From: an uncultured Lachnospiraceae bacterium | GTDB taxonomy: Bacteria > Bacillota > Clostridia > Lachnospirales > Lachnospiraceae | DNA length: 64,000 nucleotides | NCBI GenBank assembly: GCA_903789615.1 | Contig: CAIFEV010000003.1 | Location: forward strand, 124,001 to 188,000 | Reading direction: 5' to 3' | Shown: piece after piece, positions 8,658 to 16,594 of the stretch | How the letters are laid out: each line of letters opens with the position of its first letter | Numbering within the stretch: position 1 is the first letter of the stretch | Translations under genes and position numbers: made by a program | The notes under the pieces: generated by a model | Told to the model about the DNA's origin: nothing | The model's database searches: none | The model's input: the letters and a program-made list of their open reading frames with translations, nothing else

Positions 8658-10787
8658 ATGAAAAATGCGGTAAAAACAATCACATTCCAGAACCGGAACC
8701 TTTCCGTCTGTTTCGCGGTATCTTCGGATGGTATCGTGGAACTGAGCCGCTTTGTTCCGGCCGGAATGCAGAAGGCCGGGAACCGGAGCGAAAATGCAGA
8801 CACGGAAAATGAAATTTTCCCCATTCTGGAAGTCAATATAACCGGAAAGTCAACGCGGGGAATGCACGGTTACAAACACAACTCCGGGAGTGCATCCCTG
8901 GATTTCCGCTATCAGAGCCATGAGATTCTGGAAAAGTCTGACGGAAAAGAGCTGATCATAACGCTTGCGACGGATTACGGTGTTTGGGCGTATTACCACA
9001 TGCGTTTTTACGATGCGGTTCCGGTTGCCCGTGTCCGGACAGAGCTGGTGAACAGAGGGGCGGAAGAGATTCCGGTCGAATTTGTCTCATCCTTTATATA
9101 TCAGAATGTATGCGGTGAAGGAACGCTTCCGTATTACCGGAAGACAGATGTATATATCCCGTACAACAGCTGGTGCTGCGAAGCGCACTGGGACAAAAAG
9201 GATCTGGCAGATATCAATCTGTCCGGTATGATGGTGGACGGTTTTTCAACTCCGGGATTCGGGAACAACCGTTTTGCCTACACGGGACACAGTTCCTGGT
9301 CGTCTGTGGAGTATCTGCCGATGGGTATCTGCCATGACCGGGAAATGAATGAGACATACATCTTTCAGGTGGAAAGCTCCGGCCAGTGGAATATCGAATA
9401 CGATTCGGAGATCGGAAGACGTCTGGCTGTCTGCCTTTCCGGTCCGACGGAGCAGGAGCACGGCTGGTGGGTGAATCTCAAACCTGGGACAGCCTTCACG
9501 ACAGTTCCTGCGGCATTCGGTGTCGTAAAGGGAGATGTCAGCGACGCAGTGGGGGCCATGACTCTCTACCGGCGCGCGATGCGGCGTCCCAGCGCGGATG
9601 ACGAAAAGCTGAACGTCGTTTTTAATGACTATATGAACTGCCTGTCCGGCGATCCGACGGAAGAAAAGGAAAAAGCGATCATCGACATGGCGGCGGATCT
9701 TGGCTGCGAGTACTACTGCATGGACTGCGGCTGGTATGACAAGGGCTTCTGGTGGGACCGCGTCGGCGAGTGGATGGAATCTTCCGAACGGTTTCCGCAC
9801 GGTATGAAGGCCGTGTGTGACTACGCGAAAAGCAAAGGGATGGTCATGGGGCTCTGGCTTGAAATTGAGGTCATGGGCACGGCATGCCGCCTTGCGGACA
9901 AACTTCCGGATGACTGGTTCATCTGCCGCCACGGACACCGTCACATTGACAACGGCCGCTATCTTCTTGATTTCCGGAATCCGGAAGTTTACCGGTACTG
10001 CATGGACGTTGTTGAGCGGCTGATCCGGGATTACGGCGTCGGATACTTCAAGGTGGATTACAATGTCACACAGGGAATCGGCTCGGATCTTCACACGGAC
10101 AGCTGTGCCGGTGCGATGCTGGGACACTACGAGGCTCTTTACCGCTGGTATGAAGAAATCTTCCGGCGCCATCCGGATCTTGTGATTGAGAACTGCGGTT
10201 CCGGAGGCCAGCGCATGGATTACGGAATGCTCCGGCTCCTGAGCCTGCAGTCAACATCGGATCAGACCGATTATCTCTACAACTCCTTTATTGCGGCGGA
10301 TGTGGCCAGCGCGGTTACGCCCGAACAGGCCGGCATGTGGGTTTACCCGTATGAGGATGACGCTGAGCATGTCATCTACAACATGGTAAATGGTCTCCTT
10401 CTCCGCCCTTACATAAGCGGTATGGTGTGGAAGCTCGGGGAGAATTCCATGCGGCTTCTGCGGGAGGGAATTGCGCTCTACAAACAGATCCGGAAAGATG
10501 TCCGGAATGCCGTTCCGTTCTGGCCGCTCGGCTTTGGAACCATTCATGACAGTGTGCTGGCATACGGCCTGAAAACGAAGGACACGGTGTATCTGTCAGT
10601 CTTCACGCCCGGCACCGATACAGCTGAGATCCCGATGAACTTTGACGGCGGAAAGATAAAATCTGTTGAAGTTCTGTACCCTTCAGAAGGAAACTGCCGT
10701 TTTTCTCTTCAGGACGGCCGCCTTACGGTGAAGATGCCGCAAAAGGCCGCCGCCAGACTGTTCCGGTTCTCCCTGCGGGAAGAATGA
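8658..10787 (+). CDS. Alpha-galactosidase, GH36
   Basis: YYCMDCGWYDKGFWWDRVGEW, FKVDYNVTQGIGSD, ENCGSGGQRMDYGML, STSDQTDY motifs. Confidence 0.93.
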   Translation: MKNAVKTITFQNRNLSVCFAVSSDGIVELSRFVPAGMQKAGNRSENADTENEIFPILEVNITGKSTRGMHGYKHNSGSASLDFRYQSHEILEKSDGKELIITLATDYGVWAYYHMRFYDAVPVARVRTELVNRGAEEIPVEFVSSFIYQNVCGEGTLPYYRKTDVYIPYNSWCCEAHWDKKDLADINLSGMMVDGFSTPGFGNNRFAYTGHSSWSSVEYLPMGICHDREMNETYIFQVESSGQWNIEYDSEIGRRLAVCLSGPTEQEHGWWVNLKPGTAFTTVPAAFGVVKGDVSDAVGAMTLYRRAMRRPSADDEKLNVVFNDYMNCLSGDPTEEKEKAIIDMAADLGCEYYCMDCGWYDKGFWWDRVGEWMESSERFPHGMKAVCDYAKSKGMVMGLWLEIEVMGTACRLADKLPDDWFICRHGHRHIDNGRYLLDFRNPEVYRYCMDVVERLIRDYGVGYFKVDYNVTQGIGSDLHTDSCAGAMLGHYEALYRWYEEIFRRHPDLVIENCGSGGQRMDYGMLRLLSLQSTSDQTDYLYNSFIAADVASAVTPEQAGMWVYPYEDDAEHVIYNMVNGLLLRPYISGMVWKLGENSMRLLREGIALYKQIRKDVRNAVPFWPLGFGTIHDSVLAYGLKTKDTVYLSVFTPGTDTAEIPMNFDGGKIKSVEVLYPSEGNCRFSLQDGRLTVKMPQKAAARLFRFSLREE

Positions 10788-11212
10788 GCGGTCTTTTTCT
10801 ATAATATCTGCACAACGGACTTTAAAATACGCGTCCGTTTTCTTCCGCTTTCGGATACGCTTGAGGCAGATGCGTATCCAAAGCGGAAGGATGACAGAAG
10901 ATATGAAAGAGAGGAGATTGTTTCCGGGGCTGTGCCGCAGGACGGTGTGCCGAGAGGCGTGAAACTTATCATTCTTCCGGCTGATGACGCCTGCGCGCTT
11001 GACCCGGACCGGAGACTGGAAGAAGCGCTCGTGAGCTTTGTAAGGCGCGGAGGGGTTCTTGTCCACGGGCCGCTTTCCGGTACGCCGCCCCGGATATTGA
11101 GACAGGAGAATTTGAGAACGGGACCGTCGTAGTCAGCCACTCCTCCTATCCGCATTTTCTGGAAGGATATGGAAATCTTCCTCCGCGGACGGCGGTGTTT
11201 GTAAAAAAGTGA
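10788..11212 (+). pseudogene. Frameshifted C-terminal remnant of an unidentified protein
   Basis: Open frame ...DFKIRVRFLPLSDTLEADAYPKRKDDRRYEREEIVSGAVPQDGVPRGVKLIILPADD...GGVLVHGPLSGTPP continues only after a frame change as DIETGEFENGTVVVSHSSYPHFLEGYGNLPPRTAVFVKK*; no start codon in a sensible place. Confidence 0.65.
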
Positions 11213-11251
11213 TTGCAAGTTTTGGCGATGCCCTGTACAATAGACGGACAA

Positions 11252-11324
11252 GGGGCATTAGCGCAGTTGGGAGCGCGTCTCCATGGCATGGAGGAGGTCA
11301 CGGGTTCAAGTCCCGTATGCTCCA
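11252..11324 (+). tRNA. tRNA-Ala (GGC)
   Basis: Cloverleaf: GGGGCAT/ATGCTCC acceptor, GCGC D-stem, TCTCC-ATGGCAT-GGAGG anticodon arm, ACGGG TTCAAGT CCCGT T-arm. Confidence 0.97.
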
Positions 11325-11375
11325 TGAACAAGACCCGGAGGACCGTAAATGTGCGGTTTTTCGGGCCTTTTTGCT

Positions 11376-11505
11376 TTATCCCGGCGTTTCCATAAGTGCT
11401 TTCTGAAGCAGCACCTGTGAAAAGTTGATATGGCGCTCCTGAGCCGCTGCATTCAGCCAGGCCGGAAGGGTTACCGTACGGCTGACGGATTTATTTACAT
11501 TATGT
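11376..11505 (-). pseudogene. HicB-like antitoxin C-terminal remnant
   Basis: Minus-strand frame reads ...NVNKSVSRTVTLPAWLNAAAQERHINFSQVLLQKALMETPG*, matching the Firmicute HicB C-terminal DNA-binding tail; upstream HicB core is absent. Confidence 0.65.
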
Positions 11506-11511
11506 GCTGAA

Positions 11512-11880
11512 ATGGCAGGAAAACCAGGGATAAGAGAGAAATACAGAGCCGTGAGTGCATATGAAATCTATGAGAAGCTGTTGTCTGAGCAAAAACGGAC
11601 TTCCTGTAAAGTCAGCAAGGCAACCGGTATTGCTACATCGGCATTGACAAAATGGAAACAGGGGGAATACATACCGAAGCGGGATAAATTGCAAAAAATA
11701 GCAGATTATTTCGGTGTCAGACTGGAGTTTCTGACAGGTGAATCTCCCTATAGAACAAATGAGGACTTTATCAATTCGTTTAAAACAGTGACAAGCCGGA
11801 ATATTATACAAACGCGGATATTCGTTCTCTGCCGGTACATATCATCGGCAAGGTCGTGGAAAACAGGCAAAAATACTGAT
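11512..11880 (+). pseudogene. XRE-family HTH regulator remnant, in frame with downstream GH3
   Basis: AYEIYEKLLSEQKRTSCKVSKATGIATSALTKWKQGEYIPKRDKLQKIADYFGVRLEFLTGE is a Cro/CI-type HTH; the rest loses similarity and runs without a stop into GH3. Confidence 0.65.
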
Positions 11881-14394
11881 ATGGGTGAAACACAATCAAC
11901 ATATGAAAAGGAGCACAGTCTGCTTGTCCGGCGTCTGGCACCCGGCGGCATGCTTCTGCTGAGACGGGACAGCCGGTTTCCGCTTGAAGCGCCGGGAGAG
12001 ATCGCGCTTTTTGGCAGCGGAGCGCGGTACACCGTCTTCGGAGGAAGCGGGTCGGGCGAAGTGAATGCCAGAAGGTGCATTTCCATAGAAGAAGGCTTGA
12101 AAGAAGCCGGGTTTACCGTTACGACGGATGGGTGGCTTCAGGCATATGACGAGGTGCGGGCGCGCGCAATAAAGGACTTTCGAAGAAAGATCATCCGCGA
12201 GGCGCTTGCAGCAGGTCAGATCCCGGTGGTGTACGGCATGGGAGCTGTCATGCCGGAGCCGGAATACGATATCCCGCTGACCGGGCCGGGTATGTCCGGA
12301 AAATGTGACACGGCGCTTTACGTGCTCGCGCGGATGTCCGGAGAAGGAGCGGACCGCAGGGACATCCCCGGGGATTTCAGACTCACCGGAACGGAGATGC
12401 GGGACATCCGGAAACTGAACCGCCTGTACCCGAAATTTATGCTGGTGCTGAACACGGGCGGCCCGGTGGATCTCTCGGAAGTCACGGACGTGAAAAACAT
12501 CCTTCTGCTCTCACAGCCCGGCGCGCAGGCGGGAGAGGTCTTTGCCGACCTGCTGCTTGGAAAAGCGTATCCGTCCGGAAAGCTCACGGCGAGCTGGTGC
12601 GCCGCGAAAGACCTTCCGGAACCCGGAACATTTGGCGATCCGGATGACACGTATTACCGCGAGGGAATTTATGTCGGTTACCGGTACTTTGACACAGCCG
12701 GCGTGAGACCGCTTTTTCCCTTTGGATTTGGACTTGGCTGGACGGATTTTGAGACGGAGGTTGAAGATGTCTGGCTTTCCGAAACGGCAGAGCTCTCAGG
12801 CGGCAAAGACAGAAAAGCTTTGCAGAATGTTTCGGTCCGGGTGCGCGTCAGGAATACCGGTGCGTTTCCTGGCCGGGAGGTGGTGCAGGCCTACCTGTCG
12901 TTTCCGCAAGGGCAGCTGGACCAGCCGTTTCAGGTGCTGGCGGCATTTGCCAAGACGGGGGAACTGGCGCCCGGGGAAGAGCAGGAGCTCACGCTGACGG
13001 CTGCCCCGGCGCTTCTGGCCTCGTTTGACAAGAGACGTCTCGCGTATGTTCTGGAGCGGGGGCGGTACATTCTGCGGATCGGCACGGACAGCCGGAACAC
13101 GCAGCAGGCGGCGGCGCTGAATCTGCAGGAGACGGTGATCGTGCGAAAAACGGCGGTAAAAACGGGAGAGCCGGGCTTTTCCGACTGGCATCCTGAGCAA
13201 AAGGAAACAGCCGGGACTTGGGAGACGGGGCACAGGGCGCCGTGTTTCCGGGAGCTGACGCTGAATCCGGAAGAGCTTGTCTTTCCGGCAGAAACGGAAG
13301 AAAGCAAAGAGGATCCGCGCACGCAGAAACAGCTGAAAGAGCTTGACGACGCGGATCTTGCCAGACTGAATATGGGCAGGTTTGATGACAAGGGCGGGAT
13401 TTTGTCGGTGATTGGAAATGCATCCCGGAAGGTGGCGGGCGCTGCCGGAGAGACGGCGGATTTCCTTGAATCCCGCGGCGTACCGGGACTTGTCATGGCG
13501 GACGGTCCGGCGGGCCTGCGTCTTTCCAGGGACTGGTACCGGGACAGGAGAGGCGCGGCACGGGCCGTGTCAGACGGACTGCCGGAGTCGGCCACCTGGC
13601 TTCTGCCCGGGGTGCTGCGCCGGATTTTAAAGCGCCTGACGGGCGGAAAGGCGCCTGAAGGGGCGGAAATCCGCCACCAGTACTGCACGCCGATCCCGGC
13701 AGGGACGTGCGTCGCACAGAGCTTTGACATAAAGCTTTCCGAAACGCTCGGGCGCATGGTGGCAGACGAGATGAAACGCTTCGGCGTGGATCTGTGGCTC
13801 GCGCCGGCGCTGAATATTCAGCGCAGTGTCTTCTGCGGACGAAATTACGAGTATTTTTCCGAGGACCCGCTTTTGTCCGGCCGGATGGCGGCTGCCCTGG
13901 TGCGCGGCGTGCAGCAGGGCGGAGGCTGCGGCGCCGTGATCAAACATTTCACGGCGAACAATCAGGAGACCGGCCGTTACACGGCAAACAGCCATGTAAG
14001 TGAACGCGGCCTGCGGGAGATTTATCTGCGCAGTTTTGCAGTCTGCATCCGGGAGTCACACCCCGCGGCTCTGATGACGTCGTACAATCTGGTGAACGGC
14101 GTGCACACATCGGAAAACAGAGAACTGCTCGAAGGAATTCTCAGGGGTGAGTTCGGATTTAACGGGGTAGTGATGACGGACTGGCTCGTCCCCGGCATGA
14201 AGAGGCGCGGGGCAAAGTACCCCGTTCCGGACCCTGCCAGAGTGGCGGCGTCCGGAAATGACCTGTATATGCCGGGATCCGCCGGTGATTATAAAAGACT
14301 TCTCAGAGGACTTTCCAGAGGAAGTGTCAGCCGGGGAGAACTTGAGCGGAATGCCGCGAGAGTCCTGAAAATGGTCCGCAGGCTGAAAGACTGA
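11881..14394 (+). CDS. GH3 beta-glycosidase (permuted domain order), native start proposed at 11881
   Basis: YEKEHSLLVRRLAPGGMLLLRRDSRFPL..GEIALFGSGARYTVFGGSGSGEVN is a usual start for clostridial GH3; catalytic region GVPGLVMADGPAGLR...VIKHFTANNQET...NGVVMTDW near the C-terminus. Confidence 0.88.
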   Translation: MGETQSTYEKEHSLLVRRLAPGGMLLLRRDSRFPLEAPGEIALFGSGARYTVFGGSGSGEVNARRCISIEEGLKEAGFTVTTDGWLQAYDEVRARAIKDFRRKIIREALAAGQIPVVYGMGAVMPEPEYDIPLTGPGMSGKCDTALYVLARMSGEGADRRDIPGDFRLTGTEMRDIRKLNRLYPKFMLVLNTGGPVDLSEVTDVKNILLLSQPGAQAGEVFADLLLGKAYPSGKLTASWCAAKDLPEPGTFGDPDDTYYREGIYVGYRYFDTAGVRPLFPFGFGLGWTDFETEVEDVWLSETAELSGGKDRKALQNVSVRVRVRNTGAFPGREVVQAYLSFPQGQLDQPFQVLAAFAKTGELAPGEEQELTLTAAPALLASFDKRRLAYVLERGRYILRIGTDSRNTQQAAALNLQETVIVRKTAVKTGEPGFSDWHPEQKETAGTWETGHRAPCFRELTLNPEELVFPAETEESKEDPRTQKQLKELDDADLARLNMGRFDDKGGILSVIGNASRKVAGAAGETADFLESRGVPGLVMADGPAGLRLSRDWYRDRRGAARAVSDGLPESATWLLPGVLRRILKRLTGGKAPEGAEIRHQYCTPIPAGTCVAQSFDIKLSETLGRMVADEMKRFGVDLWLAPALNIQRSVFCGRNYEYFSEDPLLSGRMAAALVRGVQQGGGCGAVIKHFTANNQETGRYTANSHVSERGLREIYLRSFAVCIRESHPAALMTSYNLVNGVHTSENRELLEGILRGEFGFNGVVMTDWLVPGMKRRGAKYPVPDPARVAASGNDLYMPGSAGDYKRLLRGLSRGSVSRGELERNAARVLKMVRRLKD

Positions 14395-14521
14395 TGGAAG
14401 ATGTGTCAAAGGAGATGACTGATGGAAAATGGTCCGGATGCCAGGAAGTTCTTGAAATTCCGGCGGAGATAGTCTATTGTTTAGCTCGTAGCAGCCACAG
14501 GCGGCTGCGCAGTTTGAGATA

Positions 14522-14645
14522 AGCAGAGTAGGTTTCGACGGGTCAAGTGTCTGACGGACGGAGAGTTGCCGGCAGAACGAAGGATCTCCAGGCGTGGCAA
14601 AAGCCGCGAAAAAGATTCGCCGTGTCGGATCCGCATCCCGCTGCT
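14522..14645 (+). promoter_or_regulatory. THF (tetrahydrofolate) riboswitch, class I-like
   Basis: AGCAGAGTAGG...GGTCAAGTGT...GTTGCCGGCAGAACGAAGG...CGCATCCCGCTGCT matches the conserved THF-I strings GAGUAG, GUyAAGUG, ACGAAG and GCAUCC-GCU; closing stem AGCAG/CTGCT; upstream of a folate-type ECF S gene. Confidence 0.8.
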
Positions 14646-14659
14646 GCATACAGGGCATT

Positions 14660-14703
14660 ACACCTCTTTATGTGGTACGAGATACTGCAGAGGAGGTGTT
14701 TTT
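14660..14703 (+). terminator. Terminator-like hairpin that also sequesters the Shine-Dalgarno
   Basis: ACACCTC pairs GAGGTGT, followed by TTTTT; the 3' arm is the AGGAGG RBS of the ATG at 14704. Confidence 0.65.
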
Positions 14704-15309
14704 ATGTGGTTTAAACGCATCATCGGCAGTTTCAGAGACTCGGCAGAGGAATTCAGGAAGCTTCCTGTCATTGTCTTCTGCGGTATGATGGGCGCGCTGT
14801 CCATTGTCCTCGGAACATTTGCCAGCATTTCGGTGGGGCCGACGATCAAGATCGGCTTCAGCGCCATCCCGAACATCATCGTGGACGCATTCTTCGGGCC
14901 GGCCGTGGGCAGCGTCTTCGGTGCGCTGATGAACACGCTGAAGTACATGATCCGTCCGGACGGAGCGTTTTTTCCGGGATTTACAGTGAGCGCTGCGGTG
15001 GCGGCTGTCATTTACGGTCTGATTCTGTACAAAAAGAAGCTGACCCTTGTCCGGTTTTTCTTCTCCCAGTTTCTGGTAAAACTTGTCGTAAACGTGGGGC
15101 TGAACACGCTCTGGCTGAATATGCTCTACGGCAAGGCGTTTTCAGTGATCCTTCCGGCCCGGATTGTCTCAAACCTGATTCAGCTTCCGGTTGACACCAT
15201 CGTATACTTTATCCTGTTAAAGGCTGTGTATCAGGTGCTTCTGCCGCGTGTGCGCACCATGGGGCAGGGCGGACACGTGAAAAAAACGTCCAAAAACAGA
15301 CAGCTCTGA
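14704..15309 (+). CDS. ECF transporter S component, folate family
   Basis: ALSIVLGTFASISVGPTIKIGFSAIPNIIVDAFFGPAVGSVFGALMNTLKYMIRPDGAFFPGF; THF riboswitch upstream. Confidence 0.85.
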   Translation: MWFKRIIGSFRDSAEEFRKLPVIVFCGMMGALSIVLGTFASISVGPTIKIGFSAIPNIIVDAFFGPAVGSVFGALMNTLKYMIRPDGAFFPGFTVSAAVAAVIYGLILYKKKLTLVRFFFSQFLVKLVVNVGLNTLWLNMLYGKAFSVILPARIVSNLIQLPVDTIVYFILLKAVYQVLLPRVRTMGQGGHVKKTSKNRQL

Positions 15310-15377
15310 GAAACGGCCGGGTATCTGCTTTTCCCGGAAACCGGCGCGTGACAGAGGAAACTTTGAAACAGAAGATA

Positions 15378-15412
15378 ACGGAGACTCCTGGAAACAGGGA
15401 TCTCCGTTTTTT
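15378..15412 (+). terminator. Intrinsic terminator after the ECF S gene
   Basis: ACGGAGA...TCTCCGT hairpin followed by TTTTTT. Confidence 0.7.
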
Positions 15413-15515
15413 GATTGAAACTGCGCAGTCCGGATAAAAATCTGAAAAGAAGAAAACCGTTTGAAAGGTATAATATATCAAAAGTACCGAAGCTGTCATA
15501 CTTTGAAAATGCATC

Positions 15516-16511
15516 TTATGAACGCTTCTGCTGCGGCTGACTCGGGGCGTCGGGAACGCCGCGAGGAGATTCCGGCTCCATCCAGCCGGCCAGGGTCTTC
15601 ACCTGCTTTTTCACTGCTGCGGGGCCGGGCGTTTTTCTGCATTCGCTCGGTTTTTTCTGCATGACGGCGTAGAAGTTGCGGTTAAAGCTGGAGATCGAGT
15701 GAAAGCCGACGGCTTCCGATATATCCAGTATGGACATGTCTGTTGTGCCAAGAAGGCTGACGGCATTGTGGATCCGAAGCTGAATCAGGTAGCTGAGCGG
15801 GCTTGTTCCCATCACGGAAGAGAAGGTCCGGCGGAAACTTGCGGGGCTCATGTGGCACAGGGCAGAAAGAGAGTCGACGGAAAAATCTTCCGCACTGTGC
15901 CGGCGCATATAGTCAAGGGCCGGCATAAGAGGTGCCGTGTCCTGGTGGGTATGAACAAGAGGGCTCCCGATGAAGAACTGGCGGCGGTAGAAATTCATGA
16001 CATGAACGGTGAAGGCAAGGAAGTATCCGCACACAGCGTACTCGAAATTGTCGCAGTTCCACACAAATTCGTGCAGAATTGTATTAATAAGGTCCCGGAT
16101 CCCCGGGTGTTCACCGCCCGGGAAAACGGCACTGTACAGATGCTGCATGTTGTAGAAGATATCCTGCCCCTGCAGTTCGGGGAGGCCGCCCACGCGCTGC
16201 AGAAGCTGTCCGAGGTCCACGAAAATGTAACTCCACAGGCTTCTGCTACCGGGCTCTGACCAGGTGGTGTGGACCACTTCACTGCCCACGCAGGTGATGT
16301 CGCCTTCCTGTATGGTCACTTCTTCATCGCCCAGGATCATGCGGGCATTTCCTTCCCGGCAGAATCCGATCTCCAGGCAATTGTGAAAGTGCAGCCTCGG
16401 AGAGCGCACATCCGACAGCCGCCAGGAATCGCCCTGAAGCGCGAGCACGGGAAAATCACTGTTCAGCTCATACGGGCGGTATTCAACAGATTTGATATGC
16501 GAGGTATTCAT
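15516..16511 (-). CDS. AraC family transcriptional regulator
   Basis: N-terminal cupin-like region; C-terminal FRRTFSSVMGTSPLSYLIQLRIHNAVSLLGTTDMSILDISEAVGFHSISSFNRNF double-HTH. Confidence 0.92.
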   Translation of the reverse strand: MNTSHIKSVEYRPYELNSDFPVLALQGDSWRLSDVRSPRLHFHNCLEIGFCREGNARMILGDEEVTIQEGDITCVGSEVVHTTWSEPGSRSLWSYIFVDLGQLLQRVGGLPELQGQDIFYNMQHLYSAVFPGGEHPGIRDLINTILHEFVWNCDNFEYAVCGYFLAFTVHVMNFYRRQFFIGSPLVHTHQDTAPLMPALDYMRRHSAEDFSVDSLSALCHMSPASFRRTFSSVMGTSPLSYLIQLRIHNAVSLLGTTDMSILDISEAVGFHSISSFNRNFYAVMQKKPSECRKTPGPAAVKKQVKTLAGWMEPESPRGVPDAPSQPQQKRS

Positions 16512-16594
16512 ATAAAACTCCGGTACATACGGTTCTGATTGTTATCGTTTATTGTAGCATCATTTAAACAGATGGAAAATGAGGAGAAAAACGC

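Noticed and set aside
11252-11324. Intact integrative element at tRNA-Ala
   Set aside because: No integrase and no direct repeat of the tRNA 3' end found downstream in the window; only remnants are supportable.
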